Assembly: GCA_002841885.1 (NCBI GenBank)
Contig: PHBE01000003.1
Span: forward strand, 146,592 to 210,591
Direction of reading: 5' to 3'
Length of the DNA stretch: 64,000 nucleotides
DNA from: Deltaproteobacteria bacterium HGW-Deltaproteobacteria-18
Lineage (GTDB): Bacteria > Desulfobacterota > Desulfovibrionia > Desulfovibrionales > Desulfomicrobiaceae
The translations under genes and the position numbers were made by a program. The notes below the pieces were generated by a model, which was not told where the DNA came from, ran no database searches, and saw only the letters and a program-made list of their open reading frames with translations. This document shows, in pieces, positions 38,105 to 47,016 of this stretch (its first letter is position 1; each line of letters begins with the position of its first letter).

Positions 38105-39332
38105 GACGTACCTCGTTTTCCAGAAAAGCGATCCAGTTTTCGCGGTCCAGTTCCATGGCCGTGATGAAGATGTCCTTGTCGCCGCGCCCGGAGATGTTGA
38201 CGATCATGATCTCGTCCCTGGGCAGGGTCGGCGCCAGTTCGATGGCCCGGGCCACGGCGTGGGAGGATTCAAGGGCCGGGATGATCCCTTCCAGCCTCGT
38301 CAGGCGCTTGAAGGCGTCCAGGGCTTTTACGTCCGTGATGGGCGAAAATTCCACGACGTTCTGGTCATAAAGCCAAGCCAGTTCAGGCCCGACTCCGGCG
38401 TAATCGAGGCCCGCCGAGACCGAGTGGGTGTCTTGCAGCTGTCCGCTCTCATCCTGCAGGAAATAGCTCTTGTAGCCCTGCACGATGCCGACCTTGGGAC
38501 TGCCGCCAAAGCGGGCCGCGTTGTCGCCGATCTTGGGCCCGCGGCCGCCTGCCTCGGCGCCGTGAAAGCGGATGCCGTTCTCCCCGAGGAAGGGGTGGAA
38601 GAGTCCGATGGAATTGGAGCCGCCGCCCACGCAGGCCACGAGATGATCCGGCAGGCGCCCTTCGCGTTCCATGATCTGGGCCCGCGCTTCGCGGCCGATG
38701 ACGGACTGGAAGTCGCGCACCATGACCGGGTAGGGAAATGGTCCCAGAGCCGAACCAAGAATGTAGTGCGTGTCTTTCAAATTCTGAATCCAGTATTTGA
38801 GGGTGGCGTTGACCGCGTCCTTGAGGGTCCTGGTGCCGTCGGTGACCGGGACGACCTCGGCTCCAAGGAGCTTCATGGCGTAGACATTGGGATACTGGCG
38901 GCGCACGTCCACCTCGCCCATGAAGACCTTGCACTCAAGGCCGAAGCGCGCGGCCACCGTGGCCGAAGCCAGGCCGTGCTGCCCTGCGCCCGTCTCGGCG
39001 ATGACCTTGGTCTTGCCCAGACGCTTGGCCAGCAGCGCCTGACCCAGGGCGTTGTTGATCTTGTGCGCGCCGGTGTGCGCCAGCCCTTCGAGTTTCAGGT
39101 AGATCTTGCAGCCGCCCAGCTCCCGGGTCAGATTCTCGGCGAAGTAGAGCGGCGTGGGACGGCCGCAGTAGTTTTGATACAGATCCGTCAGTTCGGCCGT
39201 GAACTCGGGGTCGTCCTTGTATTTCAGGTAGCCCTGCTCCAGTTCCTCAAGGGCCGGAACAAGCATCTCCGGGACGTAGCGCCCTCCGTAAGGACCGAAA
39301 TGGCGCGGGAGCATGTCCGATATTCTGCTCAT
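38094..39332 (-). CDS. trpB: Tryptophan synthase beta subunit
   Basis: A 412-residue PLP enzyme condensing indole with serine. [12 protein letters not shown] opens the protein, the PLP Lys is in [13 protein letters not shown], and the phosphate loop is [10 protein letters not shown]. The start at 39332 forms ATGA with the trpF stop. The open frame upstream is a shadow of trpF. It is the TrpB1 type that pairs with TrpA. Confidence 0.97.
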   Translation of the reverse strand: MSRISDMLPRHFGPYGGRYVPEMLVPALEELEQGYLKYKDDPEFTAELTDLYQNYCGRPTPLYFAENLTRELGGCKIYLKLEGLAHTGAHKINNALGQALLAKRLGKTKVIAETGAGQHGLASATVAARFGLECKVFMGEVDVRRQYPNVYAMKLLGAEVVPVTDGTRTLKDAVNATLKYWIQNLKDTHYILGSALGPFPYPVMVRDFQSVIGREARAQIMEREGRLPDHLVACVGGGSNSIGLFHPFLGENGIRFHGAEAGGRGPKIGDNAARFGGSPKVGIVQGYKSYFLQDESGQLQDTHSVSAGLDYAGVGPELAWLYDQNVVEFSPITDVKALDAFKRLTRLEGIIPALESSHAVARAIELAPTLPRDEIMIVNISGRGDKDIFITAMELDRENWIAFLENEVRHGK

Positions 39333-39943
39333 GGTTTTCCTCGCAGTAGTTGTAAGGCGTGGCGTATTTTTTCGTGCTCCTTGATCCCGGGGGCGCTCTC
39401 GACTCCGGAGTTGAGATCGAATCCGGCCGCGCCGGTGGTTTTCATGACCGTCAGATTGTGTGGCCCAAGGCCCCCCGCCAGATACCAGGGGTGGGGGCAT
39501 TGCAGCTTTTGCAGGTCTTTGGGGGCGAGGCTCTTGCCGTGTCCGCCCCCGCTTTTGCCGCTGTCCAACAGAATGGCCCGGCAGACCGGGGCGAAGAGGA
39601 GCATGTCCGAGGCCAATCGCTCCGGCGTTGGATAACGCTCGGGCCACATGGTCTTGATGACTCGCTCGGGGCCAAGGGCCATGCACTGCTCCAGGGTGTG
39701 CCCGCCGTGAAGCTGGAGCAGATCGAGGTCCGCTCCGGTGGCGATGGACCGGATTTCCTCCACGCTTTGGCGCACAAAGACTCCGGTCTTGAGGGCGCGG
39801 CCGGGCTTTTGGGAGGCGACCCATTCCCGGGTGACATTCCGGGGGCTCCCGGGATGAAAGATGAAACCCAAAAGATCGATGCCGAGCGTGTCGCAGAATT
39901 CGACATCCTCCGCCCGGGTCATGCCGCAAACCTTGATGATCAT
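39329..39943 (-). CDS. trpF: Phosphoribosylanthranilate isomerase
   Basis: A 204-residue monofunctional TIM-barrel enzyme. It begins [15 protein letters not shown] with the catalytic Cys, contains [12 protein letters not shown] and LLQLHGG, and ends with [11 protein letters not shown] and GFDLNSGVE. Both ends overlap neighbours by 4 bp. It is separate from trpC, unlike in E. coli where the two are fused. Confidence 0.95.
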   Translation of the reverse strand: MIIKVCGMTRAEDVEFCDTLGIDLLGFIFHPGSPRNVTREWVASQKPGRALKTGVFVRQSVEEIRSIATGADLDLLQLHGGHTLEQCMALGPERVIKTMWPERYPTPERLASDMLLFAPVCRAILLDSGKSGGGHGKSLAPKDLQKLQCPHPWYLAGGLGPHNLTVMKTTGAAGFDLNSGVESAPGIKEHEKIRHALQLLRGKP

Positions 39944-40713
39944 GACTGGCCTCCGGTAAGCGCGGCCAAGCCCTGGCCGGGATCGCCGTGCTGCATGATC
40001 GCCGTGCCGATCAGAAGCGCGTCCAGGCCGGCGGCCTTGAGCTCCCGCACTTGCTCTTGCGTATTGATGCCGCTGGCCCCGATCCAGATTTCTCCATCCT
40101 CCTTGCGCCGCACCATGTCCAGGCAGCGGCCAAGATCCGTGGTCAAGGTGTCCAGGTCGCGGTTGTTAACCTGGATGATGGTGCTCCCGATCTCCTTGGC
40201 CCGGTCCAGGTCACGTTCATCGAATATCTCGACTACCGGCTCAAGGCCGTTTGTCAGGCACAGGGCGTGCAACTGGGCCAGTTCGTCAAGATCATCGAAC
40301 ATGCGCACGATGAGCAGGATGGCCGAGGCCGGAGTGGCCATGGTCGCCTCCACCTGCAGGGGGTGGATGATGAAGTCCTTGCGCAGCAGGGGCAGCCCCA
40401 GTGGCGCGACCTCGGACAAAAAACCGAGGCCCCCCTTGAAATAGGTCGATTCCGTCAGGATCGACAGGGCGCATGCTCCGGCCTCTGCGTATCCCCGGCA
40501 GGCTTGCAGGGGCAAAACGTCCAGATTGATGTCGCCCCTGGACGGGGACGCGCGCTTGTATTCGGCGATGATCCCCGAGGACCCTGGTCGGGTCAGGGCC
40601 GCGCCGAATTCCGGACGCAGTCCGTCATGGGGAACGTGTCTGTGCCCTGCGTCGCGCAGGCGGATGAGTTCGTCGATTTCAGCTTGCTTGGCCCGTCGGA
40701 ATTTCTCAAGCAT
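39940..40713 (-). CDS. trpC: Indole-3-glycerol phosphate synthase
   Basis: A 257-residue TIM barrel closing the indole ring. [15 protein letters not shown] holds the catalytic Lys, followed by [12 protein letters not shown] and the phosphate site [12 protein letters not shown]. It overlaps trpD by 8 bp and trpF by 4 bp. Confidence 0.96.
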   Translation of the reverse strand: MLEKFRRAKQAEIDELIRLRDAGHRHVPHDGLRPEFGAALTRPGSSGIIAEYKRASPSRGDINLDVLPLQACRGYAEAGACALSILTESTYFKGGLGFLSEVAPLGLPLLRKDFIIHPLQVEATMATPASAILLIVRMFDDLDELAQLHALCLTNGLEPVVEIFDERDLDRAKEIGSTIIQVNNRDLDTLTTDLGRCLDMVRRKEDGEIWIGASGINTQEQVRELKAAGLDALLIGTAIMQHGDPGQGLAALTGGQS

Positions 40714-41707
40714 GGAGCGCTCCGCTTTGGAGCCCCTGCTCCACTTTTGCCTGGGCCATTTCCATGGCTATTTCCAGCGGCAGATCGTCTTCCAGCAGAT
40801 AAAGGGCCACGCCAAGGTTGAGGGTGACCATGTCCTGAAGGGATTTTGGACCCTGTCCGGCAAGGACCTGTCGCTGGAGTTTCAGGGCCTGTTCCTTGCT
40901 GTCGCAGGCCAGGTCCCGGGGGATGCAGGTCGAGAGGCCAAAATCCGCCGGGTCGATGACTGCCTCGCGGATTTTGCCGTGCTCGACGAAGATGACCTGG
41001 CCGGGTCCGCAGGGGGTCAGTTCGTCGAACCCGCCTGCGCCATGCACGATGGCCGCGCGTTCAAGGCCTTTTCTGGCCGCCAGCACCTGGGCGATCATGG
41101 GCGCGAAGCGAAAATCCGGCACGCCGAGGATCTGGTGCGTGGGCAGGGCCGGGTTCAGAAGCGGGCCCATGAGGTTGAAGATGGTGCGCACGCCCAGTTG
41201 CTGTCGCACCGGACCGACATGCCTGAAGGCCGGATGAAAATGCGGGGCGAAGAGGAAGACGAAGTTGCGTTTGGCGAGCTCCGTACGCGCCTCCTCGGGT
41301 TCCGTGACCAGGGGGTAGCCCATGTCCTCGACCACGTCGGCGCTGCCGCATTTGCTCGATACGGCGCGGTTGCCGTGCTTGACGACCTGGTAGCCCATGT
41401 CGGCCAGGAAAAAGGATACGGCCGTCGAGCAGTTGAAGCTTTGCTGGCCGTCCCCGCCCGTGCCGCAGGTGTCGATGCGTTTGCCCGAGAGCCCGGGGAT
41501 GAGCCTGGCCTGGCCGAGAGCCGCATCCACCGCTGCCGAGAGCTCGGCGGCGGTTTCGCCCTTGGCCCGCAGACCCATGAGAAAGGCTCCGGCCTGTACC
41601 GGAGAGACCTCGCCGGTCAGCAGGAGGTCGAAGGCCTCCTTGGCCTGGATCCCGGAAAGATCGGCGCCCGTGGTCAGATATTCAAGAATATGGCTGATGG
41701 TGTTCAT
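40706..41707 (-). CDS. trpD: Anthranilate phosphoribosyltransferase
   Basis: A 333-residue enzyme transferring phosphoribose from PRPP to anthranilate. DTCGTGGDGQQSFN is the PRPP loop, with KHGNRAVSSKCGSADV following and FLFAPHFHPAFRHV in the C-terminal domain. It begins 3 bp after trpG, which is a separate gene here rather than a TrpGD fusion. Confidence 0.96.
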   Translation of the reverse strand: MNTISHILEYLTTGADLSGIQAKEAFDLLLTGEVSPVQAGAFLMGLRAKGETAAELSAAVDAALGQARLIPGLSGKRIDTCGTGGDGQQSFNCSTAVSFFLADMGYQVVKHGNRAVSSKCGSADVVEDMGYPLVTEPEEARTELAKRNFVFLFAPHFHPAFRHVGPVRQQLGVRTIFNLMGPLLNPALPTHQILGVPDFRFAPMIAQVLAARKGLERAAIVHGAGGFDELTPCGPGQVIFVEHGKIREAVIDPADFGLSTCIPRDLACDSKEQALKLQRQVLAGQGPKSLQDMVTLNLGVALYLLEDDLPLEIAMEMAQAKVEQGLQSGALHA

Positions 41708-41710
41708 GGC

Positions 41711-42292
41711 TTACTCCGCTTGGATGTTGCACATTTTCAGGAAGTTCTTGAGAAGCATCGGCCCTTCCGGCGTGAGCACGGATTCGGGATGGAACTGCAC
41801 GCCGACCCAGGGGCGGTCCTTGAAGGCCAGGGCCATGATCTCGTTGTCTTCGGTGCGGGCGGTGACGGTGAAGGGCAGGTCCCCTTCCCCGTGTACGGCC
41901 AGGGAATGGTAGCGACCGATCTGCATCGGGTTTTGCAGCCCCTCGAAAAGCCCGGTCCCGTCGTGCCGGATGCTCGAGGTCTTGCCGTGCATGATCCGCT
42001 GCGCCGAGCCCACGGTAACGCCGCTGTGGTGCGACAGGGTCTGATGTCCGAGGCACACGCCAAGGATCGGCACGCTGCGCGGCACCAGATCAAGAAACTT
42101 CAGGCACAGCCCTGTGTTGCGCGGGTGACTCGGGCCGGGGGAGATGATCGCGCCCTGAAGGCGCGGGTCCGTGGCCAGGGTCAGGATTTCCTGCTCGTTG
42201 TTACGAAGCACCAAGGGGTTTGCGCCCAAAGATTGGAAAACCTGAACCAGGTTGAAAGTAAACGAGTCAAAGTTGTCTATCAGTAAAATCAT
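41711..42292 (-). CDS. trpG: Anthranilate synthase glutaminase subunit
   Basis: A 193-residue class I amidotransferase. The nucleophile Cys is in GVCLGHQTL and the His-Glu pair in GVQFHPESVL; ISPGPSHPRNTG forms the oxyanion region. It overlaps the end of trpE by 26 bp, so its ribosome binding site lies within trpE. It could also serve p-aminobenzoate synthesis. Confidence 0.96.
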   Translation of the reverse strand: MILLIDNFDSFTFNLVQVFQSLGANPLVLRNNEQEILTLATDPRLQGAIISPGPSHPRNTGLCLKFLDLVPRSVPILGVCLGHQTLSHHSGVTVGSAQRIMHGKTSSIRHDGTGLFEGLQNPMQIGRYHSLAVHGEGDLPFTVTARTEDNEIMALAFKDRPWVGVQFHPESVLTPEGPMLLKNFLKMCNIQAE

Positions 42293-43679
42293 CTCCGCCT
42301 CCGGTACTTGTGATGGCTTTCAAAATCGCTCTGGCCTTGTTGTGGCACTCCTGCCATTCCTTCTCGGGGTCCGAATCAAAGACCAGCCCCGCGCCCGCCT
42401 GCCAGTTGATCTGGCCGTTCTCCACCCACAGGGAGCGGATGGTGATGCCTGTATCGAGGTTGACCTGCCCCTGATCGAGGCCGATCCAGCCGATGCCTCC
42501 GGCATAGGGGCCGCGATCGAGCTTTTCCTCGTCCGCGATGATCTGCATGGCCCTGATCTTGGGCGCGCCGGAGACGGTCCCGGCCGGGAATCCGGCCTTC
42601 AGGACGTCGATGGCGTCAAGGCCCTCGGCCAGGTGAGCCGAGAGATAGGAGGTCAGGTGCATGACATGGGAAAACCGTTCGACCTGCATGTACTTGTCGA
42701 CGCGCACGGTGCCGGGGGCGGCGATACGCCCGAGGTCGTTGCGGCCAAGGTCGACGAGCATGACGTGCTCGGCCCGTTCCTTCTCGTCGCCCAGCAGTTC
42801 CTCGGCCAGGTCCTGATCCTCGGCCTCGGTGGCTCCGCGTACGCGGGTCCCTGCGATGGGCCGCAGCTGCAGGAGGCCGTCCTCGCAGCGGATGAGCAGT
42901 TCCGGAGACGAGCCCATGATGGTCAGCTCGCCGAAGGACATGAAGAAGGTGTAAGGGGATGGGTTGATCTGGCGCAGCCGCCTGTAAAGCTCGAAGGCGG
43001 AGCCGGAAAAGGGGGCCGAGAAGCGGGTCGAGAGCACGATCTGGATGGCTTCGCCCTGGGTGATCAGATCCTTGGCCCGGCCCACCCGGCGCAGGAATTC
43101 ATCCTGGCTGGGCGTGGTGGTGATGGCCCCGACGACCGGCGGGGCCGGAGTGCTCGGCCGCTGGCAGCCGTTCAGGTTGGTGGTCGAGTCCAGGGTCAGG
43201 TAGCAGCAGCGGTGGTGCAGGTGATCGAAAAGGATGACCTTGCCCGGCAGGACCATGATGGAACGCGCCTCCTCGGGGGGCAGCCTGTCGGCCAGGGCCG
43301 GCTCGAAGATGCCGCCCATGTTGTAGGCCATGTAGCCGCACACGCTCCTGGTCACCGCCGGAAGCGGGCCCAGATTTTCAGGTCCGGTGACGGTCAGTTC
43401 GGCCAGGCAGGCGCGCAGTCCGGACACGTAATCCTGGCCGCTGAATTCTTTCAGGCCGTGCAGGCGCGGGTCGTAGCTCTGCACATCGAGCTTGCCGCCG
43501 GCGCAGGACAGGATCAGCCGATAATCCCAGCCGATGAGACTGTATCGGCCCAGCCGTCCGTCAACTTCGGTGCTCTCAAGGAGAAAGCCCTGCTTTTCGC
43601 GCACCAGCGTCAGGTACAGCGAGATGGGCGTCTGCGTATCAGCCGGCAGCCAGGTGCCCTGTTGGGGAAGGGTGATCAT
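42267..43679 (-). CDS. trpE: Anthranilate synthase component I
   Basis: A 470-residue chorismate-using enzyme making anthranilate. Near the N-terminus the feedback motif LLES (in GFLLESTEVDGR) indicates inhibition by tryptophan. The catalytic half has LRPIAGTRVRG, DLGRNDLGRIA and FPAGTVSGAPKIRAM. The start follows ATTATGGAGGCACC. It is the first gene after the intercistronic attenuator, so its expression is likely set by Trp-tRNA charging. Confidence 0.97.
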   Translation of the reverse strand: MITLPQQGTWLPADTQTPISLYLTLVREKQGFLLESTEVDGRLGRYSLIGWDYRLILSCAGGKLDVQSYDPRLHGLKEFSGQDYVSGLRACLAELTVTGPENLGPLPAVTRSVCGYMAYNMGGIFEPALADRLPPEEARSIMVLPGKVILFDHLHHRCCYLTLDSTTNLNGCQRPSTPAPPVVGAITTTPSQDEFLRRVGRAKDLITQGEAIQIVLSTRFSAPFSGSAFELYRRLRQINPSPYTFFMSFGELTIMGSSPELLIRCEDGLLQLRPIAGTRVRGATEAEDQDLAEELLGDEKERAEHVMLVDLGRNDLGRIAAPGTVRVDKYMQVERFSHVMHLTSYLSAHLAEGLDAIDVLKAGFPAGTVSGAPKIRAMQIIADEEKLDRGPYAGGIGWIGLDQGQVNLDTGITIRSLWVENGQINWQAGAGLVFDSDPEKEWQECHNKARAILKAITSTGGGDDFTDRQL

Positions 43680-43711
43680 GGTGCCTCCATAATCGGTTGT
43701 TGAATTTTGAA

Positions 43712-43744
43712 TAAAAAAAGCCGGATCCTGTGGAGGATCCGGCT
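43712..43744 (-). terminator. trp attenuator terminator before trpE
   Basis: On the minus strand AGCCGGATCC (43744-43735) pairs perfectly with GGATCCGGCT (43728-43719) around a 6-base loop, followed by seven T at 43719-43713. It stands 33 bp before the trpE start and after tyrA, inside an otherwise tightly packed operon, so it must be read through for trp expression. Confidence 0.85.
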
Positions 43745-43768
43745 CTAGTGCCTTTTATGCCTGAACTA

Positions 43769-43830
43769 ACGGCACGCACGTGCCGTCAGGAAGCCGGTCC
43801 CCCTGGGTCATGCTGCTTGCGCCACCACCA
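43769..43830 (-). promoter_or_regulatory. trp attenuator sensor: TyrA tail, Trp codons and antiterminator
   Basis: Three consecutive TGG codons (43830-43822) occur 12 codons before the tyrA stop (43788-43786). Between them GGACCGGCU (43800-43792) can pair with AGCCGGAUCC of the terminator with one bulged A, excluding the terminator. A ribosome at the Trp codons leaves this strand free; one at the stop covers it. A second hairpin, ACGGCAC/GTGCCGT, lies at 43786-43769. The pairing was read by eye. Confidence 0.65.
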
Positions 43831-44565
43831 AAGAGCCTTCTGGCTCAAGAGTTCCAGATCGCCGCCCGCGGCGACGTTCAGGTATGAACGGAACATGCGC
43901 ACGGCTTCGAGGCTGTGCGGGTTTGCTTCGAACATGGTGGAGAAGAGGGGGGCGTCCTGGGTGATCATTTTCGTGGCCGCTTCAACGCGTCGTCCGAACG
44001 AGGGCGTGAAGAAACGCTCGATTCCGTTTTCCAGAGGGGAAGCACAGAGATAAGCGATGGTGGTCACGAAGTTGAGTCCTTGGATGTAGGCCATGGCTTT
44101 GTCATGCTCATCGGCCGTTGTGGTAAAGGGGGCGAATCCCAGATCACGAAAGCAGTTCGATAGATTATCGGTCGCGCTCTGGTCACGCCCTGGAGTTACG
44201 GCAATTCGTAGCTCCGCGTCAAGTGTATGGGGGCCGAAAAGTGGATGGGTTCCGACCACGGGCGTTGTGGTCGGGGTCAGCATGTCATGCAGGGGCTGGA
44301 CCTTGACCGAGCAGATGTCGGCCAGGATTGTTTCCTGCGTGAGATACGGAGCCACCAGGGCGACGGTCTCCTTCATGGCCGTGATGGGCACGCACAAAAG
44401 GACCAGGGCGGCCTTGCGCACGGCGTCCGGCAGGGCATCCAGGTCCATGGGCTGGTCGAATTCGGTCACAAAGTGTCCCGCCTCGCGAAAGCTCAGCACG
44501 AACCGCGCTCCCATCTGCCCCTTGGCGCCGATGACCACGATTTGAGATGCCTGGCTAAGACTCAT
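43786..44565 (-). CDS. tyrA: Prephenate dehydrogenase (TyrA-like)
   Basis: A 259-residue NAD(P)-dependent enzyme for tyrosine synthesis. The dinucleotide site is VVIGAKGQMGARF; LADICSVKVQPL and VVGTHPLFGPH are TyrA motifs with the catalytic His. It is monofunctional and lacks the chorismate mutase and ACT domains. The ATG at 44565 follows GGAG and overlaps aroA by 11 bp. The C-terminus ALWWWRKQHDP holds three tandem Trp and appears to double as an attenuator leader peptide. Confidence 0.88.
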   Translation of the reverse strand: MSLSQASQIVVIGAKGQMGARFVLSFREAGHFVTEFDQPMDLDALPDAVRKAALVLLCVPITAMKETVALVAPYLTQETILADICSVKVQPLHDMLTPTTTPVVGTHPLFGPHTLDAELRIAVTPGRDQSATDNLSNCFRDLGFAPFTTTADEHDKAMAYIQGLNFVTTIAYLCASPLENGIERFFTPSFGRRVEAATKMITQDAPLFSTMFEANPHSLEAVRMFRSYLNVAAGGDLELLSQKALWWWRKQHDPGGPAS

Positions 44566-45901
44566 GCGCAGCTCCAAGGCCGTTGCCGAAGCGAACCTTG
44601 CCCCAGACGTCCCAGAATCCGGGAAAGGATTTGGCCACGCAGGACGGATTGTCGAGATGTACGCCGATGCCGCCGAGTTCCAGAATGGTGAAGCTCATGG
44701 CCATGCGGTGGTCGCCATAGGTGCACATGTCCGCATGGCGCGGCAGAAGACCGCCGTTACCGCGAATGACCATGCCGTCGGGCCGGGCCTCGATGTTCAC
44801 GCCGGCCTTGGACAGTTCCGTGACCGGACCCTGGATGCGGTCGCATTCCTTGAGGGTCAGGTGCGCGGCCCCGGAAATGACCGTCTCGCCGGTGGCGAAG
44901 GCGGCCATGGCTGCCACCGTGGGCACGATGTCCGGACAGGCGTTCATGTCGACCTGCGTGCCGTGCAGCGCGGACGGGAAAACCGTGACCGCATCATCGG
45001 CCCATTCGATGCGTGCGCCCATGCGGGTCAGGATCTCGAGCATGAAACGGTCGCCCTGGGCCGAGGAGCGGTTCAAGCCGGAAATGCGCACCGGTGCGAC
45101 GCCCACGGCTCCGGCCGCCAGAAAGTAGGAGGCATTGGACCAGTCCCCCTCCACGCGCATGGATCCGGCGCGGTAGGGCGCCGGATGGACGACGAGGCGG
45201 ATGTCGGTAGGAGGCAGGCCTGCGGCTTCGGCGTGGGCGCACGGCTGCCAGTCGTCGAGGATTCTGCGCTCCAGGATCACGGGCACGCCGAAGCGGGCCA
45301 TGGTGTCCAGCGTCAGGGCGACATAGGGCCAGGAGGCCACGGACCTGCCGATGAGCCGGATGGTCGTCGGTTCGCTGGCCAGCGGGGCGGCCAGGAGCAG
45401 GCCCGAGAGGTACTGGCTGCTCTGTTCCAGATTGATGGTCACCTCGCCGCCGGAAAGGCCGGGGCTGGACATGATCAAGGGCGGGTAGCCGTCCTTTTCC
45501 TCGAAGGTGACGCGCACCCCCTGCTGCGTGAGGGCGTCGGTCAGGTGCGAGACGGGCCGGTCGTGCATGCGCCCTTCGCCGAAAAAGCGGTAGATGCCGG
45601 GGATGGCCGTAACCACGGCGGCCATGAGCCGGCAGGTGGTGCCGGACTCGCCGACGTTCATGGCGACGGGTTCGGATGCGTCTGCACGCGTCGCTGCGCC
45701 GATGCCGTGCACAAAGAGCTTGTCCTCCCGGGGCTCGATCGTCGCGCCGAGAAGGCGCAGGCACTGGGCAGTGCGGGTCAGGTCCTGGCTGTCAAGCACG
45801 CCTTCGAGGAGCGACTCGCCTGCCGCCAGGGCTGCGCAGATGAGCGTCCGGTGCGACAGGGACTTGGATGAAGGGGCGGCGATGTGGATGACCGGGTTCA
45901 T
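44555..45901 (-). CDS. aroA: EPSP synthase
   Basis: A 448-residue enzyme transferring enolpyruvate from PEP to shikimate-3-phosphate. The N-terminal SSKSLSHRTLI loop, the GESGTTCRLM region with LFVHG before it, and ECDRIQGPVTELSKAG and YGDHRMAMSF near the C-terminus are present. The start at 45901 forms ATGA with the pheA stop. The frame open to 46063 is a shadow. Confidence 0.95.
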   Translation of the reverse strand: MNPVIHIAAPSSKSLSHRTLICAALAAGESLLEGVLDSQDLTRTAQCLRLLGATIEPREDKLFVHGIGAATRADASEPVAMNVGESGTTCRLMAAVVTAIPGIYRFFGEGRMHDRPVSHLTDALTQQGVRVTFEEKDGYPPLIMSSPGLSGGEVTINLEQSSQYLSGLLLAAPLASEPTTIRLIGRSVASWPYVALTLDTMARFGVPVILERRILDDWQPCAHAEAAGLPPTDIRLVVHPAPYRAGSMRVEGDWSNASYFLAAGAVGVAPVRISGLNRSSAQGDRFMLEILTRMGARIEWADDAVTVFPSALHGTQVDMNACPDIVPTVAAMAAFATGETVISGAAHLTLKECDRIQGPVTELSKAGVNIEARPDGMVIRGNGGLLPRHADMCTYGDHRMAMSFTILELGGIGVHLDNPSCVAKSFPGFWDVWGKVRFGNGLGAAHES

Positions 45902-47016
45902 GGGGACTCCTGGGTGATGCCTGCACCGTAGAGGTGCGGGCCCGTCGGATAGCTGCCGAGCACGCGCATGGTGTGGCAGAGGCTGGTCAGGTGCTTCATG
46001 GTGTTCTCGTACTGCTCCTGGGACAGGTCGCACTCCACATCCATGAAGAAGACGTATTTCCATTTTTCACCCTTGAGCGGTCTGGACTCCAGCTTGGTCA
46101 GGTTCAGCCCCTGGTCGGCCAGCAGGTTCAGGATTGCGGCCAGCGCTCCGGGGCGGTCCGGCGTGGTGAAAAGGAGCGAGGTCTTGTCGCGGCTGCTGCC
46201 CACCGTTGGCGTGGGCCCGATGACCAGAAAGCGCGTCCAGTTGTCGGGCAGATCCTGAATGTCGAGGGCCACGGCCTTGAGGGCGTAGCGTTCCACCAGA
46301 CGCGGATGGCCGATGGCGGCGAAGCCGTCGCCCTCGCGCTCGGCCTGGGCCGCGGCGGCTGCGGTGCTCTCGGTTGGGACGACGACGGCCTGGGGCACGT
46401 TGGTGCGTAGCCAGCCCGAGCATTGGGCCAGGGCCTGGGGGTGGGAATAGACCGTGCGGACCGAGGCCAGCTCAGCGTTTGTGGCCAGCAGCGCGTGGCT
46501 GATGCGGCTGAAAAGTTCGGCATGGATATAGACATTGTACTGCAGGAAGAGGTCCAGGCTCTGGCCGACGCTGCCCTGCAGGGAGTTTTCGAGCGGGATC
46601 ACGCCAAGGTCGGCCTTGCGCGAGGCCACTGTCAAAAAGACGTCGTGCAGGGTCGGGCAGGGGGTGAAATCCATGGAGCGGCCAAGGTACTCAAGGCCCG
46701 CCAGGTGCGTGAAGGTCCCCTCTGGACCGAGATAGGCCACGGTCTGGGGCTGCTGCAGACGGCGCGAGGAGGACAGGATCTCGCGGTAGATGGCGCGCAG
46801 ATGATCCTCTGGCAGGATGCCGGGGCTCAAGGCGTTCAGGCGGCTCAAGACTTCCTTTTCGCGAAAGGGTTTGAAGACGATGTCCAGGGAATCGGACTTG
46901 AGCTGACCCACTTCGCGGCTCAAGGCTGCGCGTCTGTTGAGCAGGCCCAGAAGCTGTTCATCCAGGTTGTCGATCTGGCTGCGGATTTCGGTCAGGCGCT
47001 GCGTGGACGCACTCAT
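45898..47016 (-). CDS. pheA: Chorismate mutase-prephenate dehydratase
   Basis: A 372-residue bifunctional enzyme for phenylalanine synthesis. The AroQ mutase domain is about 1-90 (IDNLDEQLLGLLNRRAAL). The dehydratase domain is about 92-275 (AYLGPEGTFTH, IPLENSLQGSV, and the TRF motif in NWTRFLVIG). The ACT domain is about 285-365, and ESRP in LTKLESRPLKG indicates Phe feedback. Both ends overlap neighbours by 4 bp. Confidence 0.96.
   Translation of the reverse strand: MSASTQRLTEIRSQIDNLDEQLLGLLNRRAALSREVGQLKSDSLDIVFKPFREKEVLSRLNALSPGILPEDHLRAIYREILSSSRRLQQPQTVAYLGPEGTFTHLAGLEYLGRSMDFTPCPTLHDVFLTVASRKADLGVIPLENSLQGSVGQSLDLFLQYNVYIHAELFSRISHALLATNAELASVRTVYSHPQALAQCSGWLRTNVPQAVVVPTESTAAAAAQAEREGDGFAAIGHPRLVERYALKAVALDIQDLPDNWTRFLVIGPTPTVGSSRDKTSLLFTTPDRPGALAAILNLLADQGLNLTKLESRPLKGEKWKYVFFMDVECDLSQEQYENTMKHLTSLCHTMRVLGSYPTGPHLYGAGITQESP

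Noticed and set aside
40526..43703. Two plus-strand frames of 586 and 483 codons across the trp genes
   Set aside because: Both oppose intact trpD/trpG and trpE and show no domains or ribosome binding sites.
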